A stretch of 64,000 nucleotides of DNA, from NCBI RefSeq assembly GCF_026167665.1, contig NZ_CP098740.1:3968001-4032000 (forward strand). The letters run 5' to 3'. The translations under genes and the position numbers were made by a program. A model generated the notes under the pieces. The model did not search any database. It was not told where the DNA came from and saw nothing but the letters and a program-made list of their open reading frames with translations. Source of the stretch: Streptomyces drozdowiczii (GTDB taxonomy: Bacteria; Actinomycetota; Actinomycetes; Streptomycetales; Streptomycetaceae). Numbering within the stretch: position 1 is the first letter of the stretch; each line of letters opens with the position of its first letter. Positions 41,209 to 50,966 of this stretch are shown piece by piece.

Positions 41209-43658
41209 GTGGCGGGCGAGTCCCCCGACAAGTCGGAGCAGCAGCAGTCGTCGGGAACGACTCGCAACGAGCGCGATCCGCGGCTCGGCGTCTTCCGTGA
41301 CCCCGAACCGGGTTCCGGCCCGGAGGCCGGTGCGGATTCCGCTACGGGGTCCGGCGCGGCCGGCCCGGAGAAGCCGACGCCCACCGGCGCCACCGGCGCC
41401 ACCGGCGCCCGGAGCGCCGAGAGCCCTGCGGAGGGCCGGGACGGGGACGCGCGTACGGCCCCGGAGGCCGCCGAGAGCGCGGCGAGCGCTGCGGAGGGCC
41501 GGGACGGGGACGCGGATACGGCTCCGGGGGGCGCCGAGAGCGCTCTGGGGGCCGCTGAGGAGCCGGAAGCGGCGGCGGACGCCCCCGAGACCGCTGAGGA
41601 CGCGGAGGGCGGCGAGCCCGAGCCGGAGGAGGGCGACGCGCGTCTCCGGGCGGCCGTGGCCGCCTGGGTCTCGACGGCCGACGACGGCGACAAGTCCGCG
41701 GACGAGGCCGAGGCGCCGGAGGAGCCCCGCGTAACCGCTCCCCGCGAGGAGGGGCCGGAGGCCGAGCCGCAGGCTCCCGTCGCCGACGCGAAGGAACCGG
41801 CCGACGACGAGCCGGCCACCGACAGCGACGAATCGGCCACCACCGAGCCCGCCGAGGCGCAGACCGGCGACGAGGACCCGAAGGGGAGCACGCCCGCCGC
41901 CGAGGCGCCCGCCCCGGACGAGGAGCCGCCCGCCGCCAAGGCGCCCGCCCCCGACGAGGAGCCGCCCGCCGCCGAGGCGAAGAAGCCGACCACCGGCGAG
42001 AACTCCCCGGACGAGGAGTCGCCCGCCGCCGAGGCGCCCGCCCCCGACGAGAAGCCGTCCGCCGACGAGGAGCCGCCCGCCGCCAAGGCGCCCGCGTCCG
42101 CGCCCGTTGATCAGCCCACCGCCGTCTTCAAGGCCCCCGGCTGCCCAAGGTCGATCAGCCGACCACCGCGCTGAAGATCAAGCGGTCGCCGTCCGGGCAG
42201 CCCGTCGCCGCCGAGAGCGAGTCGCTCGCCGAGCGGACCAGCCAGTTCGTACCGCTGCGCTCCGACGACGTACGCCGGCCGCCCGCCCCGCGCACGCCCG
42301 AGAACCCCGCGGCGGCACCCGGCGCCCCCGCTGCCCTCAGCGGCGCCGAGCGGACCCGGCAGCAGCCCATGCCGCCGAAGCCGCCGCTCGACCTGCTCGC
42401 CGAGCTGACGAACACCCCGCCGCCCCCGGAGACCCCGGTCCGCACGGCGGTGCGCAGGGTCAAGATCTGGACACCGCTGGTCATCCTCCTGCTCATCGTC
42501 TTTGCGATCGCGCAGATGGTGCGCCCGCTCCCGGACCCGTCGCTGACGATGACCGCGAAGGAGACGTACGGCTTCGAGGGCGGCGCCCCGAAGCTGCCGT
42601 GGCCCGACCAGGGCCAGGGCTACATGGCCGCCACCGGCCTCGGCAAGGTCGACTCGTTCGGCGAGCAGAAGCCCGTGCCGATCGCGAGCGTCGCCAAGGC
42701 GATGACGGCGTACCTCGTGCTCAAGAGCCACCCGCTCAAGCGCGGCGAGAACGGCCCGGACATCAAGATCGACGCCAAGGCCGAGGCGGACGGCAAGCTC
42801 TACACCGAGGGCGAGTCCACGCTCAACACGGTGAAGGAGGGCGACATACTCACCGAGCGCGACGCGCTGGCCGCGATCATGATCCCCTCCGCCAACAACA
42901 TCGCCCGGCTGCTGGCCCGCTGGGAGGCGGGCTCGGAGAAGGCGTTCGTCGCGAAGATGAACGCCACCGCCGACGAGCTGGGCATGAAGAACACCACGTA
43001 CACCGACCCCTCCGGGCTGACCGCCTCCACGGTCTCCACCGCCGAGGACCTGGTGAAGCTCGGCGAGAAGCTGGTCGAGTTCCCGGCGCTGATGGACATC
43101 ACGAAGCTGCCGGAGTGGAAGGACCCGTCGGGCCACAAGTGGCGCAACTACAACACCCTCGTGCCGTACGACGGCGCCCTCGGCATCAAGACCGGCTCGA
43201 CCTCCAAGGCCGGCGGCAACCTGCTCTTCGCGGCGCACAAGATGATCGACGGCACCGACCAGCTGGTCGTCGGCGCGATCCTGGGGCAGTACGACGACGT
43301 CTCGATCATCGACGAGGTGAACCGGGTCAGCAAGAAGGTGATGGTCGCCACGCTGGACCTGCTGCAAGGCGCCAAGATCGTCAAGAAGGGCGACGTCGTC
43401 GGTGAGGTGGACGACGGCATGGGCCACACCACCCCCGTCGTCGCGACGAAGGACGTGAAGGCGGTCGGCTGGTCCGGCCTCACGGTCAAGCTCGAACTGA
43501 CCGACGACGGCAGGACCATTCCGCACGAGGCGGTCGCCGGTACGCACGTCGGCACGCTCACCGTGGGCGAGGGCCGCAGCCAGGTGAAGGTCGCGGTCGC
43601 CCTCCAGAGCGACCTCGCGAAGCCGTCGTTCGGCGACAAGCTGACCCGCGTCGGCTGA
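41209..43658 (+). pseudogene. D-Ala-D-Ala carboxypeptidase with long acidic N-terminus, frameshifted
   Basis: The C-terminal ~430 residues are a membrane-anchored S11-type penicillin-binding protein: SxxK in IASVAKAMTAYL, SxN in SANNIARLL and KTG in IKTGSTSKAG. A transmembrane helix (WTPLVILLLIVFAIAQMV) precedes it. The N-terminal ~300 residues are cytosolic, very acidic and Ala/Glu/Pro-rich with repeats of EAPAPDEEPPA type. The two parts are in different frames; one C missing from CCCCC (42134-42138) would join APxLPKVDQPTTALKIK, giving 816 aa. Start GTG 41209 has GGAGG 6 nt upstream. Likely intact in vivo; it trims cell-wall peptides. Confidence 0.85.
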
Positions 43659-43666
43659 GGACACCC

Positions 43667-43699
43667 GGAGGGGGGCGCCCGCGCGGGGCGCCCCCCTCC
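43667..43699. terminator. Terminator after the carboxypeptidase gene
   Basis: GGAGGGGGGCGCCC (43667-43680) pairs perfectly with GGGCGCCCCCCTCC (43686-43699), a 14-bp stem with a 5-nt loop. Confidence 0.8.
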
Positions 43700-43837
43700 G
43701 CCCCCGCGCCGGAAGCGCCCCGCGTGTTAGCGTCCCGGGGGCAACGCGCGGACCCCGGAGCGCGTCTTTCGGCCCATGAGACCCGAGCAGGAGTGCCGGC
43801 CGACACCACGCGTCCGGGAAGGGACGGGGAGAGTGCA

Positions 43838-45654
43838 GTGACCACCGCCGAGCCGACACGGGCGAAGGACGGCACCGCTTCCGACGGCACCACGGAGCCG
43901 GCAGGCGATCCGGGCGGATCCGCCCCCGCCACCGGATTCGACGGTCTGAAGCAGCGGTGCCTGCGCCACCCGGTCCTGCTGACGACGGCGGTCGCCGCGG
44001 TCGCCCACATCCTGTGGTTCCTCTTCTTCGCCAACAGCGGCGGCGACATCGCGGCCCAGGACGCCTGGGCCGAGTTCGTCGGCCGGCACCCGGGCACGGC
44101 GTACAACCTCGCCTGGTACGGGGGCATGCACCCCGTCTCGTACAGCGTGGTCTCGCCGTATCTGATGTCCCTGCTCGGCGTGCGGACGACGATGATGATC
44201 GCCGGCACGGTCTCGGCCGGGCTGACCTCGCTGATCCTGTACCGGGTCAAGGCCGTCCGTAACCCGCTGGCCTGCTCGATGGCGGGCGTCTTCGCGTACC
44301 TGTGCAACGCGCTGTCGGGGCGGGTGACCTTCGGGCTCGGCATGATGTTCGCGGTCGGCGCGGCCGCCGCCGTGTTCTGCTGGCCGTACCGGTGGCGCTA
44401 CAAGCGGTGGGCGAAGGCGGCCGTCGCCGCGCCGCTCGCCGGACTCGCGACGGCCGGCAGCCCGGTGGCGGGGCTCTTCCTCGGCGTCGTCGCGGCCGCG
44501 CTGTTCCTGAACAAGCGGCGCCCCGGCGCGTACGCGCTGGGCCTCGCCCCGGTCGTGGTGGTCGCGCTGTCCGCCTGGCTGTTCCCGTTCTCCGGCACCC
44601 AGCCGATGTCGGTCGCGACGCTGTCCGGGCCGTTCATCTTCTCGTGGCTCGTCTTCTTCCTCGTACCGACCGACTGGAAGACGGTCCGCGTGGCCTCGGC
44701 CGTGTACGGGACCGGCACGCTGGCGACGTACTTCGTGGACTCGCAGATCGGCTCCAACGTCTCGCGGATGGCGATGCTGTACGCGGGCGTCGTCCTGCTG
44801 GCGGCGCTGCCGTACACCCGGCCCCGCTCGCAACGCTGGTACGCGCTGGTCATCGCGTTCGTCTCGCTCAACGTCTGGATCGGCTTCAAGGGCGTCGACG
44901 ACATCGTCCGTACCGCCCCCACCGCCTCCTGGACCCGCTCGCTGGCCCCCTGGTCAACCAGCTCCAGGAGGTCGGCGCCGAACGCGGCCGGGTCGAGGTC
45001 GTCCCGCCGAGCAGCCACCGCGAGGCGTCCGCGCTCCCGCGCTCGGTCAACCTGGCCCGGGGCTGGAACCGCCAGGCCGACATGAAGCGGAACCCGATCT
45101 TCTACGACGACACGCTGGACCCCGTCAACTACCGCCAGTGGCTCGACCGCTGGGCGGTGCACTACGTGGTGCTGCCGCAGGGCGACCCCGACTACAGCGG
45201 CGCCCGCAAGGAGGCCGAACTCGTCGGCAAGGGCCTCTCCTACCTGAAGCTGATCTGGTCCAACAAGGACTGGCGGCTCTTCGAGGTGGACAGCCCGGTC
45301 CCGCTGGCCGACCCGCCGGCCACGGTGGAGCGCGCGGGCGAGGGCGAGCTGACGATCCACGTCAAGAAGGCGGGCCGGGTCCTGATCCGCATCCCGTACT
45401 CGCGCTGGCTCGCCGTCGTGGACGAGGACGGCAACGGCGTGGAACGCCCCCAGGAGACCGAGGCGTCCAAGCAGCGGACGGACGAGAGCACCCCCAAGAC
45501 CTTCGTCAACGAGAACGGCTGCCTGATCAAGGTGGCCGAGGACGAGGAGGGCGACGAGTGGACGGAACTCCTGGCCCCCCGCCCCGGCACGTACCGCCTG
45601 GGCGCCCCGTACCAGCTCCCGCCGGGGACACCGTGCCCGGACGAACTGCGGTGA
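43838..45654 (+). pseudogene. Large integral membrane protein, frameshifted
   Basis: The N-terminal ~370 residues are a polytopic membrane region with about 10 helices (LLTTAVAAVAHILWFLFFAN onward). The C-terminal ~235 residues are extracytoplasmic and soluble (VNQLQEVGAERGRVEVVPPS, AVHYVVLPQGDPDYSGARKE). The two parts lie in different frames, joined by one C missing from CCCCC at 44946-44950; the restored protein is 605 aa. The topology resembles large actinobacterial membrane proteins of unknown function, perhaps glycosyltransferase-like. GTG 43838 has GGGGAGAG upstream. Confidence 0.75.
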
Positions 45655-45785
45655 CGGCCGCCGGACGGGCTTGACCGGCACGTCCGCGGCGGAGGCCCCG
45701 CCGATACCGTCCATCACGGAAGTGATACCGCCGCAAATGTCCAGGCGTTACGCTCTTCCGTCAATTGGATGCGGTGGGGGGAACC

Positions 45786-46601
45786 ATGTCGAATACAGTC
45801 CGTTCCTGCGCGGGCTGCGGATGCCGGTTAAGTCAATACAACCAAGACGAACGGTGCGCCAAGTGCGCGCGTGGAACCTTTCCGCACGTTCCGGCCCATG
45901 TGTGGTCCGATCCGGAAATTCTCCATGCCCTTCAGGAATGGGATTTCGGTGCCGTGAGCTGCCTCGTCCGGCGCAGGGCGGGCTTGCGGCAGGACGACAT
46001 GGCTGGTCTCACCGGCCTGAGTCAGAGCTTTCTCTCCATGCTGGAGAGCGGGACGCGCCGGCTTACGAACATCCGTAGGATCGCCCAATTCCTGGAAGGC
46101 GTTTCGGCGCCTGTCGGCCTGTGTCCCGAGGTGCCCCGGAAGCCGCCGGTCGACGCCGTTCCCGATTCGCTGCCCGCGGTCGGGCAGGGCGGGAGTCTGC
46201 CCGGTCTCGCGGCACAGGCGGCGGCCCAGTCGATGCTTTTCGCCGAACACATAACGTCGAGCAACGTCTCCCAGGGGGAGATCGAGCAACTGGCCGGTGA
46301 ACTCGCGCGCATCGCCACGGACTACGTCCACGCGCCGCTCCTACCGCTCTTCCACGACCTCCTGTTCCACCGGGACCGGGCATTCGAGCTGCTGAAAGGG
46401 CGGCAGAAGCCGGGCCAGACGCGAGAGCTGTTCCTGCTCGCAGGCGTCAGCTGCCTGTTGCTGGCGCACGCGTCGCAGAACCTCGGGGACGAACGCTCGG
46501 CGATGGCACAGGTGAATACCGCCTCGACCTGTGCCGAAATGGCCGACCACAGGGGCCTTCAGGGCGTGGGTCAGGGAACGGCCGCCCGGTGTCCTCGATG
46601 A
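45786..46601 (+). CDS. Zinc-ribbon XRE-TPR regulator, 3' end lost
   Basis: A 271-residue ORF. The N-terminus has a Cys cluster (Cys8, Cys11, Cys13, Cys24, Cys27 in CAGCGCRLSQYNQDERCAKC), then an XRE helix-turn-helix (LVRRRAGLRQDDMAGLTGLS, QSFLSMLESGTRR), then TPR-like helices. The family continues with more TPR helices after ADHRGL, but here the sequence becomes unlike the family at about 46587 and stops at 46601. At that base the reverse-strand glycosyltransferase begins. The regulator probably controlled the adjacent accessory genes, as such XRE-TPR proteins often do. Confidence 0.78.
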   Translation: MSNTVRSCAGCGCRLSQYNQDERCAKCARGTFPHVPAHVWSDPEILHALQEWDFGAVSCLVRRRAGLRQDDMAGLTGLSQSFLSMLESGTRRLTNIRRIAQFLEGVSAPVGLCPEVPRKPPVDAVPDSLPAVGQGGSLPGLAAQAAAQSMLFAEHITSSNVSQGEIEQLAGELARIATDYVHAPLLPLFHDLLFHRDRAFELLKGRQKPGQTRELFLLAGVSCLLLAHASQNLGDERSAMAQVNTASTCAEMADHRGLQGVGQGTAARCPR

Positions 46602-46863
46602 CGACGGCGGGGTCGAGCCGGTCGAGCAGCCGGTCCAGGACGGCGATGTAGCTGTCCTCGGCGACGGCTGACGAGACCCGGTGCAGCAGGGGGAAGTTGA
46701 CGACCTCGACGGGGGTGTCGCGGAAGAGGCTCAGCGAGCTGGCCTGGCTGATGATGACGGGCCTCAGCCGTCCCTCGGCCCGGATGGCCTCGGCTATGAG
46801 CACCGCCCGTCTGAGATGGCCGAACCCGATGCCGTTCTTGACGAGCAGGGCAACGGTCTTCAC
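46447..46863 (-). pseudogene. Glycosyltransferase fragment, C-terminus lost
   Basis: Starting at GTG 46863 (ribosome-binding site GGGAGGAA) the product begins VKTVALLVKNGIGFGHLRRA and runs to VVIEDT, the N-terminal Rossmann half of an MurG/MGT-like glycosyltransferase with the nucleotide-sugar donor loop GIGFGHLRR. After about 46588 (GRPFPDPRPEG) the sequence no longer resembles a glycosyltransferase and is antisense to the XRE-TPR gene. The acceptor or C-terminal half is missing. Both genes are cut at the same base. Confidence 0.7.
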
Positions 46864-47111
46864 TCGGTTCCTCCCACGATCGGCGGCTGTGGCCCACTGG
46901 GTATCCGGCGTCGCCCGGTGGCGGCCGGTCGCATGCCCCCGCCGGCCCAGGGGTGGCATGTGCATGTAGCGGCATGTGGATCATTATTCCCCGCGGGCCG
47001 GCCCCGGGGGAGGGTTTCCGTGCCCGCCCCGCCGGTGTGACGGCGGTCTCGCCTGCGGTGACGTGCGGATTCGCACCCGGTGCCGGAGCGGGCCCGGGGC
47101 CCTTCCCGGGA

Positions 47112-47141
47112 TTGGACACCCCTCTTTTGACTCGGTTAGAT
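47112..47141 (+). promoter_or_regulatory. Candidate promoter of argS
   Basis: TTGGAC (47112-47117), an 18-bp spacer and TTAGAT (47136-47141). The predicted start falls on or next to ATG 47149, and no ribosome-binding site is seen, so the mRNA may be leaderless. Confidence 0.5.
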
Positions 47142-47148
47142 TCTTCGA

Positions 47149-48876
47149 ATGGCGAATCTGGAAGAATTGCTGCATCAGCGGCTGGCCCCCGCGTTCGAAG
47201 CCGTAGCCGGCGCCCCTGTCGACCCGGTCATCCGACGATCCCAGCACGCGCACTTCCAGTCCGACGCCGCCCTCGCCCTCGTGCGCAAGATCGGTGGCAA
47301 CCCGCGTGAGATCGCCGCCCGCGTCGTGGAGGCCGCGCAGCTCGACGACCTGTGCTCGGCGGTCGAGATCTCCGGCCCCGGCTTCATCAACCTGACCTTC
47401 TCCGACGAGGTCCTCGCCCGGCTCCTGGCCGACACCATCGGCGACGAGCGGCTCGCCGTGCCGCAGGCGAAGGACTCCGAGAAGATCGTCGTCGACTACT
47501 CCGCGCCGAACGCGGCGAAGGAGATGCACGTCGGACACCTCCGTTCGACGATCATCGGTGACGCGGCCGTGCGCCTGCTGGAGTGGCAGGGCAACACCGT
47601 GATCCGGATGAACCACATCGGTGAGTGGGGCACGCCCTTCGGAATGCTCGTCGAGCACCTTCTCGACATCGGCGAGAGCGAGGCGGCCAGCGAGCTGTCC
47701 GTCGGCGACCTGAACGGCTTCTACCGGGCCGCCCGCGTGAAGTTCGACGCGGACGAGACCTTCAAGGACCGCGCCCGCAAGCGCGTCGTTCTGCTCCAGA
47801 GCGGCGACGAGGTCACGCTGCGCCTCTGGCGGACCCTGGTCGAGGAGTCCAAGAAGTACTTCCTGACCGTCTACGGCATGCTCGGCGTACGGCTCACCGA
47901 GGACGACTTCTTCGGTGAGAGCTACTACAACGACCAGCTCCAGTCGGTGGTGGACGAGCTCGACGAGCTCGGCCTGCTCCGTGAGAGCGAGGGCGCCCAG
48001 TGCGTCTTCCCCGACGGTTACACCAACCGCAACGGTGACCCGCTGCCCATCATCGTCAAGAAGGGCGACGGCGGCTTCGGCTACGGCGCCACCGACCTGG
48101 CGACGATCCGGCACCGCCTGCGGAACCTGAAGGCGACCCGTCTGCTCTACGTCGTCGGCCTGCCGCAGCGCCAGCACCTCGGGATGATCTACGACGTGGC
48201 CAAGGACGCGGGCTGGCTCGTTCCGCCCGCCCGCGCCGAGCACGTCGGCCACGGGTCGATCTGCGGCGAGGACGGCAAGATGCTGCGCACCCGCGCCGGC
48301 GTCTCCGTCAAGCTCGTGGACCTCCTGGAGGAGGCGGTCGTACGAGCCTCCGCGGTCATCGCCGAGAAGAACCCGCAGCTGGACGAGAAGACCCGGGCCG
48401 ACGTCGCGAGGGCGGTCGGTATCGGGGCGGTCAAGTACGCCGACCTGTCGACGGACCGCCTCAAGGACTACGTCTTCGACTACGACCGCATGCTGTCGTT
48501 CGAGGGCAACACCGCGCCCTACCTGCAGTACGCGCGCGCTCGCATCTGCTCGATCTTCCGGAAGGCCGGCGTCGAGCAGCCGCTGACGGGTGTCGACAAG
48601 CTGGTCATCACGGAGCCCGCCGAGCGCGCTCTGGCCCTGGAGCTCCTGCAGTTCGACAGCCTCATCTCCGAGGTCGCCGAGACCCTGGAGTTCCACAAGC
48701 TCGCCAACTACCTCTACGGACTGGCCAGCACCTTCACCAGCTTCTACGAGAAGTGCCCGGTCCTGCGCTCCGAGGGCGATGTCAAGCAGAGCCGGCTGGT
48801 CCTGTGCGACATCACCGCCCGGACGCTGGAACTGGGCCTGGGCCTTCTCGGCATCGACACGCCCGACCAGATGTAG
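47149..48876 (+). CDS. argS: Arginyl-tRNA synthetase
   Basis: A 575-aa class I synthetase. The HIGH motif is MHVGHLRSTIIGDAAV near residue 125, and the KMSKS equivalent is GEDGKMLRTRAGVSVKLV near residue 380, with the N-terminal additional domain (Add-1) and the DALR anticodon-binding C-terminus (ELLQFDSLISEVAETLEFHK). All catalytic regions look intact. Housekeeping argS normally lies elsewhere in Streptomyces with thrB/lysA-type neighbours, so this may be a second copy. Its accessory setting suggests a special role: drug-resistant ArgRS, or supply of Arg-tRNA to a biosynthetic enzyme. The promoter suggests leaderless translation. Confidence 0.95.
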   Translation: MANLEELLHQRLAPAFEAVAGAPVDPVIRRSQHAHFQSDAALALVRKIGGNPREIAARVVEAAQLDDLCSAVEISGPGFINLTFSDEVLARLLADTIGDERLAVPQAKDSEKIVVDYSAPNAAKEMHVGHLRSTIIGDAAVRLLEWQGNTVIRMNHIGEWGTPFGMLVEHLLDIGESEAASELSVGDLNGFYRAARVKFDADETFKDRARKRVVLLQSGDEVTLRLWRTLVEESKKYFLTVYGMLGVRLTEDDFFGESYYNDQLQSVVDELDELGLLRESEGAQCVFPDGYTNRNGDPLPIIVKKGDGGFGYGATDLATIRHRLRNLKATRLLYVVGLPQRQHLGMIYDVAKDAGWLVPPARAEHVGHGSICGEDGKMLRTRAGVSVKLVDLLEEAVVRASAVIAEKNPQLDEKTRADVARAVGIGAVKYADLSTDRLKDYVFDYDRMLSFEGNTAPYLQYARARICSIFRKAGVEQPLTGVDKLVITEPAERALALELLQFDSLISEVAETLEFHKLANYLYGLASTFTSFYEKCPVLRSEGDVKQSRLVLCDITARTLELGLGLLGIDTPDQM

Positions 48877-48893
48877 CCGACGGCGCCTCTCCG

Positions 48894-49520
48894 CTACTCC
48901 GGTGGCGAGGGGCGCCAACTGATCATCCCCGTCGAGGAGTACGACCGGCACCACCGGGCGTACTCCTCGACGTCGTTCACGCCTCCGTCGAGCACCGCGC
49001 GGTATACGTCGATGGATCGGTACTCCTCCCCGCGGCCCACCAGGGCCTCCTTGATGCGCAGGATGCGGGCCTGCGCGGTGGTACGCAGCGCGGCTCGCAT
49101 GGGTGCCACGAGATCGGCGGAGCGCGGCCCGTTGTAGTCGGCGGCGAGCAGCCACATCTGCACCGACCACCGTTCGCCCCCGTACCTGTAGCGCAACTCC
49201 CAGCCCAGGCCGGCGTCCGGTTCCCCCACCGCGTTGATGAACAGCAGCCGTTCCACGGCGGGGTCCCGGGCCCACTCGGAGACGAGCGTGAAGCCGGCGT
49301 CGACCTGGAGGTCGCCGAAGATCTCGATGTCGATGTCCGGGGCGACCAGCAGGCCGTAGGCCATGGCTCCGCAGAGCCTGGGCTCGCCGAACCGTTCCCA
49401 GCGCTGGAGCGGCCGCAACGCGTCTAGCACGCCGAGTGCCTGCTCCTGCCGGGCCGCCTGCCGGGCGAGCACCGCAGCGTCCCGCTCGTGTCCCGGAGCG
49501 CCGGAGGCTGTGGCCGTCAC
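48894..49520 (-). CDS. Nucleotidyltransferase-like protein
   Basis: A 208-aa protein. LCGAMAYGLLVAPDIDIEIF near residue 60 has the D-x-D (DIDIE) metal site of the nucleotidyltransferase fold, and YRYGGERWSVQMWLL follows as in the core strand. It may transfer an AMP/GMP group to a metabolite or aminoglycoside. GTG 49520 overlaps the sulfotransferase stop (GTGA), so it is the last gene of a coupled operon. It is convergent with argS with 17 bp between stops. Confidence 0.7.
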   Translation of the reverse strand: MTATASGAPGHERDAAVLARQAARQEQALGVLDALRPLQRWERFGEPRLCGAMAYGLLVAPDIDIEIFGDLQVDAGFTLVSEWARDPAVERLLFINAVGEPDAGLGWELRYRYGGERWSVQMWLLAADYNGPRSADLVAPMRAALRTTAQARILRIKEALVGRGEEYRSIDVYRAVLDGGVNDVEEYARWCRSYSSTGMISWRPSPPE

Positions 49521-50113
49521 CGAGCGGCCGCCATGTAGCCGAACGCCCGGCAGGCGGGCACCAGGCTCTCCGGCACAGCGGAATCGGCGGGCATCTCGCG
49601 GCCGGGCTGCACGACGCCGCTCTTGATCTTCTCGTTGAAATCGCCGATCCCCTGGACGAACGGACCGTGGTCCGCCGACCCGTAGGCGAGCATCCCGGAC
49701 TCCCACTCCACGTCCAAGTGGGCGCAGACCTTGCGGATCACCTCCTCCGTGTCGGCGGTGAGGTCCTCGTACCGCACGGTGAGACCCCCCAGTTCCTCCC
49801 GCGCCTCCTCGAGTTCGCGGAGGTAGGTCGTCACCAGGCCCTCCGTCCGAGCCGGGTCCTCCTCGGGCCGGCCGGCCAGCGCGGATTCGAGGATGTGCAG
49901 GGGGTGGCGGATCAGATGGATGTACCGGGCGTGCGGCCAGCAGGCGGCGAGGCGGCGCCAGAGCAGCAGGTTGCCGGGGGTCTTGTCGACCACGATGTCC
50001 TTGCCGCTCAGCGACAGCTCGCGGTGGAGCATGCGGTCCCACAGCAGGTGCTCGATGTCCTCCTTGCCGAGTTCCGAGGTCTGCATGGCCAATTCGACGT
50101 ACGGGCTCGCCAG
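49517..50113 (-). pseudogene. Sulfotransferase, N-terminus lost
   Basis: The C-terminal ~200 residues of a sulfotransferase: SPYVELAMQTSELGKEDIEH, the 3'-phosphate-binding ARYIHLIRHPLHILESALAG and LGGLTVRYEDLTADTEEVIR. The N-terminal PAPS loop (PRSGTTL-like) is absent: the frame upstream runs antisense-like into the PHP gene's end without any such motif, so about 100 residues are missing. An internal ATG at 50086 could start a truncated product. It sits directly after the PHP stop, so a deletion here removed the 5' part of the gene. Confidence 0.7.
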
Positions 50114-50130
50114 TCTCCTCCGCGGATGGG

Positions 50131-50966
50131 TCAGCGCCGCCAGAAGTCGACGGGGTCCTTGCCGGGCTTGAACCCATGAGCCTCCACCATGGCCGCGGTC
50201 GCCGCGAAGTTGCGGCCGACGGTCTCCGGCTCGTGCGAGTCGCTTCCGAAGGAGACGGCCGACCCGCCCTCCTCGTACCACCAGCGCACCACTTCGGGAG
50301 CGGGCCAGGGACCCTGGGTGTTCATCTCCAGGGCCCGGTCGTCACGGGCCAGAGTCCGCAGCACCGCCCGGTACTCGCCCTCGTAGTCGGTGGCGTCGTA
50401 GGGCAGTCGATGTGCGCGAGCACCTGGAACACGCCGTTGGTCTCCACCATGCGGAGCGTCTCGGTGAGGTAGGTGCGCATCAGGTCCTCGGCGTTCTCGG
50501 CCGTGAAGAGGAAAGGCGCGTAGTGGAGCGTCCCGTCGACCGACAGCGAGTGCAGCGAACCCAGGAGCCGGTCGAAATGGCGGCGCTTCAGCAGCCCGTC
50601 GATCTCCGTGGCGAACAGATGCGGCTCACCGAGCTCCATGCCGGCAAGGATCTTCAGGTCCGGGTAGCGGTCGCGGCACCGCTCCAGGGCCTCCCAGTAA
50701 CCGTCCAGGTCGAACAGGCCGGTGTGGGCATGGGTGTCGATGACACGGACCACGGAGGAGTCCTCGGCGTCGCCGGGGAACGCCCAGGCGGTGAAGTCCG
50801 CGTGGTCGGTGAAGGATATGGCCGGCAGCCCGAGGCGTATGGCCTCCTCGCACGCCTTGTCCATCGCGGCGGTCGAGGCGTCCCAGGACCACTCCGTGTG
50901 GACGTGGTTGTCCGTCGGAAGGACCTGTCCGGGCGCGGCCTTCCAGGGAAAGTCATCCGTGGCCAT
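50131..50966 (-). pseudogene. PHP-domain (HisK-like) phosphoesterase, frameshifted
   Basis: PHP metal ligands are in order: DNHVHTEWSWDAS (H-x-H), SFTDHADF, MELGEPHLF, GSLHSL, then HID and VSFGSDSHEPETVG (D-x-H). The last parts are in another frame from about 50406. One extra base there (GAC-CTG for GA-CTG) joins HIDLPYDATDYEGEYRAVL, giving 278 aa. It is most like histidinol-phosphate or related phosphoesterases and would hydrolyse a phosphomonoester. Its ATG lies inside the upstream nucleotidyltransferase's end (14-bp overlap). Confidence 0.82.

Noticed and set aside
46984..49275. A 763-codon minus-strand frame opposite argS
   Set aside because: Antisense to argS, which has all class I synthetase motifs.
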